From contig NC_088786.1 in assembly GCF_949628265.1 (NCBI RefSeq), positions 11,904,001-11,968,000 on the forward strand: 64,000 bases of DNA, read 5' to 3'. The DNA is from Cloeon dipterum (lineage: Eukaryota; Arthropoda; Insecta; Ephemeroptera; Baetidae). Numbering within the stretch: position 1 is the stretch's first letter; each line of letters starts with the position of its first letter. Under the pieces are notes generated by a model. The model ran no database searches. It worked only from the letters and a program-made list of their open reading frames with translations, and was not told the DNA's origin. Positions 1-12,175 of the stretch are shown piece by piece. The translations under genes and the position numbers were made by a program.

Positions 1-1027
1 TTGGGAAAGGAAATTGTAGGAGGCATTCCAACCAATTAGAACTTACATGTCTATCAAGAATGAGCTCATATTTTTAGTTTATTTTCTCATGTGGTGCAAA
101 GAGGTTTGTAAGATCTATCAGCTCCGTATGTATTGTATTGCCAATTCGTCTGCAATCCTCATCATTTCATTGCTATCAATGAATCAAAGCCAAAATTTCA
201 AATCCTAAATTTGGTGAAAAATGCGTCTAAAACGTGACCTTATAATTCAAACATTGTCAATAACCATTTTAGGAACGCATATATTTGGATACTTAATGGT
301 TTCAGTTAATCGTTAACCATCTGCATTCCTTTTTTCATAGTTACGTTATTGTCGAACTTCCCTTAGAGGGAAACCCAATGCACAATTTTGATAAAAATCC
401 TTAATTATGTAGCGCTACTCCTGATTCGTAAATTTAAATTTTGTAGAAGATGAATTTATTTGCTCAGCTGGCGTCGTCCCCTCAATGTGCATAAGTGGAG
501 AAATAAATTAATGAAATAATATTAAACTTCCCATTATTGCTTAGCATTTAAGATCAGCCGTTACTTCTTTTTTTTGGCCAGTTTGTTTGCACTCTGTAAT
601 TAAATGTTTGTTTTCCAAGCACCAAAGAAGCATTAATTGGCATGTCATGGAGAGGACACCATGCAGACACGTTTCTGCGGTGGCACGCGCGACCTGTGGT
701 TTTTGCGGCACCGTTATAATGTTTAAAATCCGCAACGAGAAAGGGCCGACATTTCTCGCCGAATACCAGTATGAATGAATTGCACAAAAATACCAACAGG
801 TTGTTTAAACTTCATCGCAGCTGTGATTTTTCATGCCACTAAATCTTTTCTGCCGACTATATCTTCTCGTAAAAATGTGTCAATTAAGAAGGCCTTTCGT
901 TCAAGTTAAGAATCGCATTCACCGTTAAAATTCCCATAACCGACATTATAGCCTTTTGTCAACACGTACCATCGGCGTATCGAACGTGTTTTGTGTGTGT
1001 ACTGAGGTATGCTGCGGTGGGTTTCAG
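1..1027. other. Left-edge non-coding sequence
   Basis: This AT-rich stretch has no exon that I can support. The short open frames in it are unsupported by codon pattern or splice sites. The first recognised ephexin exon begins in phase 0 at 1028 after a usable acceptor (gtgggtttcag), so this interval is probably ephexin intron or upstream sequence, with the true first exon to the left of the window. Confidence 0.5.
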
Positions 1028-4000
1028 GTGCCAAAAGAAAGTGCCAATGGACACTGGTCGGCCAGTCCGAAGCCCAAGGTGATGCTCAAGCCGAGCGCAT
1101 CGTTCATCAGCCGCAAAGCCTCCGAACTGAGGGCAGTCACCAGCCGCAGGTCCAACCAGGTGCGGCCGACCGTCGCCGAACCAGCGTCTAAGGAAGAGAA
1201 TGTGCCGACCAAGAATAAAGAAGAGAAAAGCGACGAGCCCCCGCTGCCTCCGCCCAACAAAACGCCCAAACAAGTGCCAAATTCAACATTCCGCTCATAT
1301 TTACATTCCATAAGCAAAGGTGAGGAGATGCAATTCAATTTATCCAAAATAAGGGGCATTTCAAAAAATTTCCAATGCAAAAACCAAATATATTACGCAT
1401 TTGTTACAAAATTAATTTTCTTAGACACGTGTAAAAATTAGGGCACGCTGTCAATTGTAAAATGCCATAAAAGATTTGAACTATATTTTATGCTTGTTGT
1501 GTAACAGTTTTTCTCTGTTCCAATTTATTTTGATTGATAAATAAATCTCATCACTTTGAAATACGAAGGTTAATTTATGTTCTGAGTATCTTATTTTAAT
1601 TAAAAATAAAATTTGCTTATTTGTAGAAAAGATAATCAAATGTCATAAATTTCGCAGAGAATCTCAACGGATTGCCTCTCGAAAAAGCCGCTTTGCCTCG
1701 TATTGAAGAGACGTCCTCCGCTGTCGACTGCGATTTTAATGAGAGTGATATTGTCCAGAAAAGTGAGGACACATCTTTAGTGGAAGAAGTGTTGAAAGAA
1801 CTCGAGAGCAACAAGTTGATTGCCGAATGCAAGGTGCGACTGGATCAGTTGACAGTGGCACGGGCGCAGCCTAACGTATCATTCCTCTTCAGTAACTCTG
1901 CTGCCCAGCAAACTACGCAGGTAATTTGTCGGATGTTTATAATCGTTTCAAAATTTTTGTTGCTCAAGTGCTTGAAAAATACCAAGCTTAAAAAAGAAAA
2001 TTGATCATAACCAAAATAAAATAAATAAATATTCAATGCTTTACTTAAAATACTCGATAAGCTTAGGATTTCAAGCTGCGTGATAAGCATACAAAGTTTT
2101 AGTTTGGTTGCCGCTCAAAATGTTGGCTAATTAATTCGTCACTTTGACCATTTGGGGTTTCAGGTAAAAGTACACGTTTGTGCAGAGATAAAAAATTAGT
2201 TGCATGCAATTTACTCAATTTAAACTAACTTGTATGAAAATAAATTTATTAAATTAATGGAAAAAAATATTGGGTGTAAATTTTTCCCCCGGCAAAACCA
2301 TTGAAATAAAGAATGTTGTGCGAAAATTTAAAATTTACCATCTATATTTTGTTGATGTTATACGTATTCTTGTGCATCATATATTTGAAATTTATTATTT
2401 TGGAGGATTTGTTTGTTTGGTTTTCAAAAATATCCTGAAAGAGTAGCCTGTATAACTGACTTGAAAATTCAATTATCTTGCTGCATGTCCAGTGATCAGG
2501 AAAATTTCTTGTGTCTGTGTTATACTGAGCAAAATATTTTTTATCAAATTTTGAAATTGTGATGTCGTACAGATTTTGGAAGGTGCAACTGAGTCGTGGA
2601 GCTCCGAGGACTACGACGACGTCTACTCGTTCCAGCCAGTGGGGCAAGACAATAAGGCTGAGTTGGATGAAGAGTACGACTACCCTCTGCCGCAAGGCGA
2701 CCAGGATTACGACGATTGCGGCCCCGTCGGCGAGGGAATCTACGAAGACACGGCCACCGTGTACGAGTCCATCGGGTCGTGCGCGCCCAGTTACTTTGAG
2801 AAGAATAGTTTGTACGGCGGAATCGAGGCGCTCAAGGCTGGATTAATCAGTCCTGCCTATTCCAGCCACTCGATCGGCTCCAGGGCAGAAAGTGAGTCTT
2901 CTCCGCTCAGTTTGATTACTCGACGTTTACGAGTGATCTTCAGGCTATTAAATATGGATAGGCAAGCAGTCAAACCGAAAAGAAAAAGTCTCCAGCTCTA
3001 CTTAGAGGAAGATTCCTCTTACTCGGAATATGATCTTACACACTACGAGGATACCTCAGAATTTTCAAAATTTTTTAAATAAACTAATGTCCATCAACCC
3101 TTTTACTTTTATTTTATTTGTTTTATTTTTATGCAAGTGATATATGTATAAAAATGGTGCTGTGAGAGTACAGAATAAATATATTTTCAAAATTTTGTTT
3201 GTCTGCGTTGATATTTTTTTCATATAAGAAATTTTTGCAAATCGTTCCTTGAACAGCCATCAAAATTCATCTTTCAGAATGCACTAATATTTTGTCATCG
3301 TCAATGTCTGGACCTATTATAGTTTGGATTTAAAAGTAGACTAGTTTTCGAATGATACTTCTAGGAATTAAATAATCTGCTTTCCATAAACAGCAATCAG
3401 CTGTAACGACGGCCGATCAGACATTGAAGTCGGAAGCGAGACCAGCAGCAGTGATGTGTGGGTCGACCTGGATATCTCTGAACCTGAGGAAAAACCGGCC
3501 AGACTGATCGAAATGACGCCAGTGTGAGTCTTGTTTGTAAATATAAAAGTGCTTCCTGTGTGAATCAGCTCAATGAGAATGCGCATGCCAATCAAAAAAA
3601 GAAGGAGGTAGTTAGGCAGCGCTCGGGGGATATAATGTTACACACTTTTCTTTGTGCTTATATATGCTTCATAACTTCACGTGATAAAAAATACTCAATC
3701 AGATGAAATTTTTGTTGAGAATATCATCTGCTTAAAAATATTGATAGCGAATAATTTTTATAAAGGTGTGTCACTAGCTGAGTTTTCTGATAATTTTTTT
3801 TTAAAACAGAAGTTTTGGTTTTCCCACTCTTGTTGATTTCTTATTCATATACTGAAAACAATATAATTTACAATTATTGAAAATTGATCAAATAGCAATG
3901 GATGGCAAGCAGTGTTACTTCATAGATACAAAAATTAATTAACGTGCGACGAATTTGAATAAGCACTTACCAGAAAACAAATTTTAACCCCTGTTTGCAG

Positions 4001-7000
4001 TTATCGTGAGAAAGCAAAAAACAGACGCAGTCCGAGTTGGTCGCTCAAGGTTCGGCGCCAGTGGACCCATTCAGCCAAAAAGAGATTTATCAACTACAGT
4101 GAGTACCGTGTCTTAAATTTTTCCACCAAGCTAGAAGTTTTGGAATTTTCAAATGGTTTAAATAATCTTTTTTAATTTGGAGCATTCAGAGATTACACAT
4201 TGAGATGTTACGCATCTCTGAAAATCTAAAATGGCCTTCCAATCCAAAGCTACGTTTTGCTGCAAAAGAGTTAATAATATTGTTTTTTTCTAAATTTATA
4301 TTTTTCGACAGATTTTACAATTTTAATTGCAGTGAAACTGTAAAAACATCAAAGAAACGATAAAGAAAATGGTACATCTTCAGGTTAGAAATCAGACTGA
4401 TTGCATGCACTGATGGCAACAGTACAGTAAAAACTTTCCTAAAATACCTTAGTATTTCTTGTAAAAATGATGATGAACGAAGAAGACGAACTTCAATAAT
4501 GGGTTTTATTCCTTATTATTTATTTGACTTTAGCATGTCAGTGTTTCCTCCTCATTTTAAGGTGCGAAAGGTGGATAGCCATTAAAAGGTTCATTCAGCC
4601 CACCGCCTAAAAGCGACCGCTCTCGCATGTGGGCTCCGATGAATGGAAACGTCGGTGGAGTGGAGTGCTGATTGCGAGGGCAATTGCGCGCGTCAGGTGG
4701 AACAGCCAGACGGGGGCTTCCTCGTCGAGTCGCTCGTTTCCCTCCTCCACAGGGATCGCGCAGCGTGACCCACTTGCACAGCCAGTCTCTATACAAAACT
4801 CGCAACCAACCAGTCGACTTTCAGCTTGCGAGCAGGCAGCGCAATCGGCAAGGCTGCGTGTGCGGCGGTGAAAGTTTTTTCCTCGATCAGACTGTGTGTT
4901 CGATGGCCGGCCGAACGTGGCGCCGCCGCGGCCCGCTGGGCCCGACCGTCGGCCCAGCATCGACGAGTCCGGCCCAATGAGGCACATCAGCGTCAACGGC
5001 GTGTCGTCGTCGTCGGCGTCGTTCGGCACTGCCACCGCGCCCCGAAGGCCGCGGCCCACGGTCGTCGACAAAGGTTTACCTGCTTCCCCCTCTCCCTGAA
5101 CGAAAGGCGCACACACAATCTTAAAGCTCTCTCGAAATTCGTTTGTGTGGGGAAAGTAATTAGTCGTTCTCTCATCTTTGTGTCTCATTGAAATTCAGTG
5201 CAATTCGCACGGACGACAAATTTGTAATTCATTTTTATACTTTCTCCACGGCTGATGTAAACAAATTAGACAGCGGCCGCTCTTCGAGGATTAACGAGAT
5301 TGCGTCTTTGGAAGAAACTGAAAGCAGCTAGTCTGTGCCAATCTGTGTGGGTGTCACTTCATCGCTTACATCTGCACATTCCAAGCAGTTTTGCAATCTT
5401 CGAAATTTATTGTCGATTCGAAACTCTACACCTTTTTAATTTTATTGATGAGATGAGTCATTTTGTAAAATTACATCTCATTACACTAATTCGAAATTCA
5501 ATTTCTCCGTCATTATGCCATCTCATTTTCCTCGTAGAGCGCGTGCCAAAGACAGAAAAATTAAAAATATTGCGTAATAGCTCGGGTGAAATTAGATGAT
5601 AATGTTGGGCGTGTGCCTTTCGTGCAAGAGAGACGGCCTTTTGTTTATTTCTTTTTCCCTGAACGGGTTTTTCTGGCGTCGCAGTCTTTGTGGACACACG
5701 GCACTCGGTGGTTTGCTTTGTGCTGCCTGAAGAGCAGGCGGAGGCGAGGCCGCGGAGGCCGGCGCGGAGGCGGCCACCGGTGGTGACCTTGAGGCTGCTC
5801 GGGGAACACCGCGAGACGCAGGAAATCTGCGTTTTCTTCAAAGAAGGTAGATAGCCAGCTATTTGGATTTGGACGACGGCGCTCTCATTTCGCCTGGTGT
5901 AACAAAGAGTATCACGCAGCTTTTAACATGCGCCTCTAATCGGGTTTTTACTGCTCGCCGTACGACTCACGCATTCGCAATCGGCTTCCTATTTTATTAT
6001 TTACTCGCATAAGTGGTTTGATTGTTTTGCGTTGAGCGAGCGCGAGGCATTATGCAAGGTGCGGAAGAATTCAATCAGATTTCGTCGCGCGCCGAGCCGA
6101 GCGAGCTTCCTGGCTATGGGCGGCGCATTGCACTTGTTATTTCTCTGGAGAAAATGAGGATGCATCTCTCTCTCTTGATCTACATCGGCGTCAAACACAA
6201 AAGAAAATGAATGAGCTAAGCGAAACAGCTTTTTAATTAGTCGGCTTTCTGTATATTGTTTGCGATAATTGTATCGCTTAATAATCCATTAGCAAAATTT
6301 GGATGGATGGAAGAGCCTACTTAACTGAATAAAATTAATGCTTTTGTAATTGAAGTGAAGGGCAACGAGGAGATTTTTTTTTACAAAATATGATGCTTTT
6401 TATTTTGTGTATTAATTTTTTCTGTGATATGACTAAAAATACTTTCTGCCTCTATCCAGGCCCCTCAAACAGTGCCAGCGATGACAACTTGTACGAGCCT
6501 CTTTACGAAATGCTGCCTCCTCGGCAGGGCGCGGCAAAAGAGGTGCCGACAATTGCTCCACCACCACCCCCGCTTCTAGATGAAAATTATGACAGTGATA
6601 TAACGGACTCCAGCTTCGATTCCGACTCGGATGTTAAGCTGGAAAATGTTACACTTCGGGTAAGTAAAAGTTCTAAAAGTACAAGTGTAGAGCCTAAATA
6701 TAATTAAGCCATTAGAAAATTTAAATTTATAACATTGTCTATTTGCGTACTTTTTAAAATTAAATGAGATGAAAACTAAAAAGAGCTTACAGTTACTTTC
6801 TTTTTATGGGCATTGGACCTTGCAACTAATGATTTTCATTGTTTGCAGCGAGATGAAGTGCACCTTCCGGAGCTTCCACCTCCACCGACCGGCCAGACGG
6901 GTGGCATCACCAAAATCGCTGAAGCCGCGTCCAAGAAGATGAAGGACATCAAGCGCACTTGGAAACGCGGAATCAGCGACAAGTTGCGTCGGCTGAGCAC

Positions 7001-9457
7001 ACCCAACCCGGCGGCTATTTATGAGGCGCAGCAAAAAACGCTTCAAGAGATTTCAGGTTAGATCTTGTGAAGAGTTTTGCAACATTTATTGCTTACTGTT
7101 GACCTTCTATTGCAGTTGCCGAAACCAGCCCGCCAACCAAAGAGCCGACCAAAAACAAATACTGGACCTTTAGAAAAAATAGCAAATCGGGCCAATCGCC
7201 GCGGTTTTCCACACAGAAAAGCACCGACTCATCCAGCAGCATTTTCTACGTCTCGCAGGAAATCGAGCCAGTTGATAGACTGGCGGAGCTTATCAACAGG
7301 TTTGTACTTTTTGAGTTAAAATTTCCCACCAATCAAACCTCTTGTCATTTTTTAATGAATTAAATTCACGTCTCTGTTAATTTTCTAGCTGCCACAGACA
7401 TTCGTCTGGTCCTTCCAGCAGCTCAGCAAGCCTGGAGAGCGATGTCGGACCAAAGCGACACAGCAGTAGCATCATTCGACCCAAGACACCGCCTCCGCCA
7501 CCCCCGACCGAGTCCAATTACAAGAGGCTGAGCGAAAACAGGCCCAAGGAGATGTACGCCGAAATTGAATTTTCTAGTCTAGAGCAGCACAACAGTTTCT
7601 CGGAGAATGGTGAGAGGCAGAGATGCTTTCTTATTATTTTTTCGATATTATACCAGTAAAATCTAGTTTGTAGTAAGTATTTTTTTAAACAAAATGAATA
7701 CACGGTTATATTATTCATGAAACATATCTTTTAACACAAAGTTTTATCAGTCACGCTCCAACGTTTTCCGTCATATCTCCTGCCCAAGTAGCCATGAAGG
7801 AGCGATTTAGGGAGTTTAACTAAACTTTGTATCATCACTGCTCAGCACTTTTCGCTGAGTAAATTTTACATCGCATCAATTATGATTAAATTAGGCGACT
7901 CAACCAAATTTCCCCTCCTCGCGAGCTTTTGCTGTGTTGCATTTTTAGCTATGCCATATATATTATTTTTATTGTGCGACGACGACTTAAATTGGCCTTG
8001 AAGTGTCCGTCGCGCAATATATTTCTAACCAAATACTTTGACAGATTTATGGAAAATTATCCACAAAGATAGTAAAACCGCAAATCAATTGTTACAGATT
8101 CTCAAAGCCAGAAAACCGAGTCCAGTGAAGAAATCGCGGGCAACGGGAAGGGTACTTCGGCCTGCTTTGAGGACGAGCCGCTCTACCAATTTTACGCCGA
8201 ATCAGTTCTGCAGGTAAGCCCGGTTTGATCCTCTCAGCTATGCACGCTTAACGGACTATTCACAGGAGGCACAGAGGCAGCTGAACGAGGAGTCTGACTC
8301 TGACGGCTACGAGGAGATCGGCGAGAAGATGATGATGCTGAGCTCAAGGCCGAGCGCCATGGAGCTGATCAAACCGCACGCGCACACGGGTCAAAGGTCG
8401 CTGTGGTGCGAGGTGCCCGACGTGATCAACAGCGGCGTGCTTGGTACAGCGCTTCTCACAACCTTGAACTCTGCGGTCTTCTCTAAACGCAATTCCTATT
8501 TGCTTGCAGACCGACTGAGTCAGCAGCAGCGAAAGCTGCAGGAGGCTAAGTTCGAAATCATCACCTCGGAGGCATCGTACATAAAGTCGTTGAACGTGCT
8601 TATCATGCACTTTGTGCTCTGTCCCGAGCTGCAGGACGACCTTGTTCTTTCGAAGACTGATAGAGATATTCTCTTCTCTGGCATAAGGCCAGGTGAGGAT
8701 CGAGAAAATTAAAAAAGTTAAAATTATGAAAATGAATAATTTTCTATTTTTTTAATTTTTAAAGTTAAAAAACGTTTAATGTAATATAGGTTTTATAAAA
8801 TCTTTTAAAATTTTTAAATACGGTTTTTTTGCGATATATCTGCAAACTCAATTTTTTGATATTTTAAAAGGGGAGCAATTTAATGTGAAGTCAGAATTTT
8901 TAAATTGCTTTCAGCGTGAAATTTATGAAATTTAATAAAACCAATGAAAAATAATATTTACAGTGAAATCCTGCTCGGAACATTTTCTGTCCGACCTGGA
9001 GAAGTGCTGGCAGGACAGCATCCTGCTAACCAACATCTCCAGTATCATGGAGAAGCACGCAGCCAAAAACATGAACGTCTACATCAAGTATTGCTCACAA
9101 CAAATATACCTGGACCGCACGCTGAAGCACCTGCGCGAGACTAACGCGTCGTTCGCCTCCGTGCTGAGCAAACTAGAAGGCCACCCCGAGTGTCAGTCGC
9201 TGTCGCTGCACTCGTTCCTGATGCTGCCCATGCAAAGGGTCACGCGCCTGCCGCTGCTCTTCGACGCCGTGCTGCGACGCCTCTCAGCCAACTCAGACGA
9301 ATACACCTCATGCAAAAATGCCCTAATGATGGTCAACAAGGTATTTAAAAAAATATTATTTCAATGAGAATGGACAATGGATATTTTTTTGGTTCTCACG
9401 TTGAGAAAAATCGATCAAAATCGCATTAGGTATCCGCATACCATAAAAAATGGGTTG

Positions 9458-9521
<64 letters not shown>

Positions 9522-10883
9522 ATTTACGTTTTAAACGCACAAACTTAGCTTTTGGTTAAGATAAAATAAAAATTTGATTTTTTTTGCGATGTGGGACATA
9601 TAAATAATACTGTTAGAATTTATGAATTTTTAAACGTATGGGACTAATTTAAATAAAAAATGAACAGCTTTCAAGCAGACTTAATTTTACCTCGGGAAGG
9701 AATTAGAGATTTTTTTAAATGAGGCGTTTTAATATACTCCTCGTATTTGTTTCAGTTGGTGCAGGATTGCAACGAGGAAGCGAGGAAGATGGAGCGTATG
9801 AAGGAGATGATCGAGCTGTCGCGGCAGCTCGAGTTCCGCAGCGAGATGCGCGCCGTGCCGCTGATTTCCAGCTCACGCTGGCTGGTCAGGTCGGGTGAAA
9901 TGACGCAGCTGCTGACAAGGGACGAAGCCAAGCTCACCTTCGGACGCCGCATCGCCAAGCAGGTTGTCAATGTCTTCCTCTTCACGGACCTGCTCGTCGT
10001 TGCCAAAAAGAAAGGGTGAGTGTTTGGATTTCGACGCAACGAAATCAGTGCTGACGATAAGTGATTTTCTTGGCAGAGATGAAGGCTATCACGTCATCGA
10101 CTACTGTGCCAGGAATATGATTGATGTGGTCAACCCTGAGGAGTATGCCGAGGGCACCATCAATTTGCCGTGGAAAATTCACGATATCTCCTCCAAAAAT
10201 ATGCTCATTCTCACGCTTTTGCAAAACCACGAGAAAAAAACTAACGAAATGGTAAGTTGATAGAATGATTTTTTTTTAAACAATTATTGCTGATAATGAG
10301 CTAAAATAATTCGTTGCCTTAGGTTCTGTCTTGCTCGCTTGAGTCAGACAAGCAACGCTGGTTGGCCGCTATCACAACGCCGCAAATCAACCAAAACAAC
10401 TCAGAGGAACGGGTTTACGAGTCGTGGGACTGTCCGCAGGTGCAGGCTATCCACGCGTATGTCGCCCAGCAGCCGGACGAACTGTCACTTGAAGTGGCTG
10501 ACGTCGTTAATGTGCTCAGGAAGCTGCCTGATGGTGCGTCTCTCGAACTAGAATTTACTGAAAAATTCAGATATCATTCAACAGTAAATTTATCGAGCTT
10601 TAATTAAAAAATATTATATTTAGTTTTTAAATATTTTATCTATTAATTTTCAGGTTGGTACCAGGGCGAGCGGATTAGGGATGGCGAGTGCGGCTGGTTC
10701 CCCGAAAACTACTGCAAGGAGATCTTGTCGAGCCACGTGCGGGCGCGCAATCTGCGGCAACGCTACCGGCTGCTCGCGCTCACCAGCGAGTACATCGACG
10801 TGCAGCGCAAGGCTGCGCGCGTCGGCGGCGCCAACTCTAGCAAAATCAAACTCACGTCCAGTGAAAAACTAGAAGTACACTAA
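1028..10883 (+). CDS. Exn: Ephexin-type Rho guanine nucleotide exchange factor (DH-PH-SH3), 5' end incomplete
   Basis: Eighteen exons join in phase: 1028-1319, 1658-1920, 2573-2891, 3394-3523, 4001-4098, 4891-5073, 6460-6659, 6849-7056, 7116-7299, 7389-7609, 8098-8213, 8266-8443, 8510-8692, 8964-9340, 9756-10015, 10077-10251, 10323-10533 and 10654-10883, giving at least 1275 residues. The first ~800 residues are low-complexity, with acidic and Ser/Pro-rich stretches and polyproline runs (PPLPPP, PPPPPP). An ephexin-like EPLYQFY motif follows. The DH domain is at about 800-1010 and includes the signature LHSFLMLPMQRVTRLPLLFD. The PH domain is at about 1025-1150 and the SH3 at about 1165-1225 (AIHAYVAQQPDELSL ... 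GWFPENYC). This order is that of ephexins (NGEF, ARHGEF5/15/16/19/26 and fly Exn), which activate Rho GTPases, classically downstream of Eph receptors at growth cones and synapses. The family is clear; the exact orthologue and the N-terminus are inferred. Several introns are very short (52, 59, 61, 66 nt). Confidence 0.9.
2892..3179 (+). other. Possible alternative terminal exon and polyA signal of the ephexin gene
   Basis: If the donor at 2892 is not used, the exon 3 frame stays open to a TAA at 3080-3082. This adds about 63 residues rich in Lys/Arg, then Glu/Asp/Ser/Tyr (for example YLEEDSSYSEYDLTHYED). The composition matches the acidic N-terminal part of the gene rather than random intron translation. 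An AATAAA lies at 3174-3179, about 95 nt after the stop. Together these suggest an intronic polyadenylation product that ends long before the DH domain. It remains an inference without transcript data. Confidence 0.4.
4560..4890 (+). promoter_or_regulatory. GC-rich block before ephexin exon 6, possible internal promoter
   Basis: Intron 5 is AT-rich until about 4560, then becomes GC- and CpG-rich up to the exon 6 acceptor at 4890 (gttttttcctcgatcag). Exon 6 contains an in-frame ATG at 4977 that could start a shorter ephexin isoform. A CpG-rich island immediately upstream of an in-frame ATG fits an alternative promoter or first exon. Exon 6 also splices in phase from exon 5, so both uses are possible. 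A second GC-rich patch lies in intron 6 near 5690-5790. Confidence 0.3.
9459..9517. repeat. (TA)n microsatellite in ephexin intron 14
   Basis: This is a pure TA dinucleotide run of about 59 bp, lying between the DH exon ending at 9340 and the exon starting at 9756. The Tyr/Ile open frame across it is only a translation of the repeat. Confidence 0.98.
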
Positions 10884-12175
10884 CACTCAGCCATGCTCCA
10901 AACACGCTCCATTTGGTTAGCCAAGCACGTGATTCTCTGGAAATCTGATTAAAAGTTCAACATTAAGAGAGTTTATAAATTAACATAATATTTGTGATTA
11001 AAACCTTAAGTGTTAAGTTATATATCTAATATTGAGCATTTTATTTAATCTTCACCAACATAACGAGTGTGAATATAGGGACAGTCTGCTGTCGCCCGTG
11101 GTGTAAACTTGCGGAGCCTCAATGCTAACAATTGATAAATAACGATTTTCCCATTTCTTCACGTTCTTGCAGAAAGATCGCAGGACTATTATGCTCTAAA
11201 CGTATTTGCCCTGGTTAAATGAGGAAAGCTCAAAACAATTATTTTCTGTCTATAACAGCTTTTATCATTCCTAAAGATAGAAAACTAATCAATAATTTGA
11301 CCTTAAAAATATTGACTCTTATTAAGTTTCCATTTTGCATGCAACTTTCTTTACTTAACATAATTTCAAGTTTTTGAGTGGAGAGCGCGGAAATTATCTT
11401 GTAAATTGTTGCTTGTCTAGGTTAGAAGAAAATATATAGTTTAAATGACCGAGTCAATCAATAGTCTGTAACGTTATGAATTTTGAAAGCGTGCAGAAGG
11501 TTTAATATTAAATTCAAGCGCAGTCGGAATATGGTAAAAAAGGGATGCATCGAAGAAAACGTGAGAGCAGAAAGTATTATGCAATATAGACACCAACTTG
11601 AGTTATATAATGCAGATGAGTAATAAGTTCAAAGTTGAACTTGGAGTCGACCGGAAAAGTCAAGCGCGCGGCGGTTGCTTATCTTTCATCTCAGTTGAAA
11701 TCTCTCAAATGAAAAGCAATCTCCGAAAATAACTTAATTAATATTTGGGTGAGTTTGGGATATTAGAAAACACAAATTAAAAAAGACAAAGATTTTGATT
11801 TCTATTGTTCATTATAATGAACAATAGAATACAATAGTATTACTCATCCTCAAACATATTGAGCATACTAATGAATAAATTTTGTTGATCTAATACTATG
11901 TGAGACAATGCAATGTGAAATTTTGGTCCTTAAATGGTCAATTAAGGGCCTGAATCCAAAAACAGCCGAATTGGCACGATCTTGCAACATGCGTGAAAAA
12001 TAAAAGCGTATGGCAATTTCAAAATTGCATGAACTCTTCATCGAGAGGCTAGTGTAAAAGGTCAAGGATTAGATAGAATAAAAGTGACAAACAAGAAAAG
12101 CGATCAAATGCGCGTGGAACAATAACTCTATGGATAAGAAGGCAGCTAGTGTCGTCCCCTCGGTCAGTCTTCGTC
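10884..12175. other. Ephexin 3' UTR and intergenic spacer
   Basis: The stretch after the ephexin stop is AT-rich, with ATTAAA polyA-like hexamers at 10948 and near 10995. There is no coding signal. It contains the 30-bp palindrome at 11800-11829. The P450 start follows at 12176. Confidence 0.6.
11800..11829. repeat. Perfect 30-bp palindrome
   Basis: Arms of 15 nt (ttctattgttcatta and its exact reverse complement) meet without a spacer. It lies in the spacer between ephexin and the P450. It is AT-rich and could form a cruciform or act as a dimeric binding site; no function is evident. Confidence 0.95.

Noticed and set aside
4607-5188. 193-residue minus-strand open frame
   Set aside because: It lies opposite ephexin exon 6 and its GC-rich flank. 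It has no domain or splice support, whereas exon 6 fits in phase on the plus strand.
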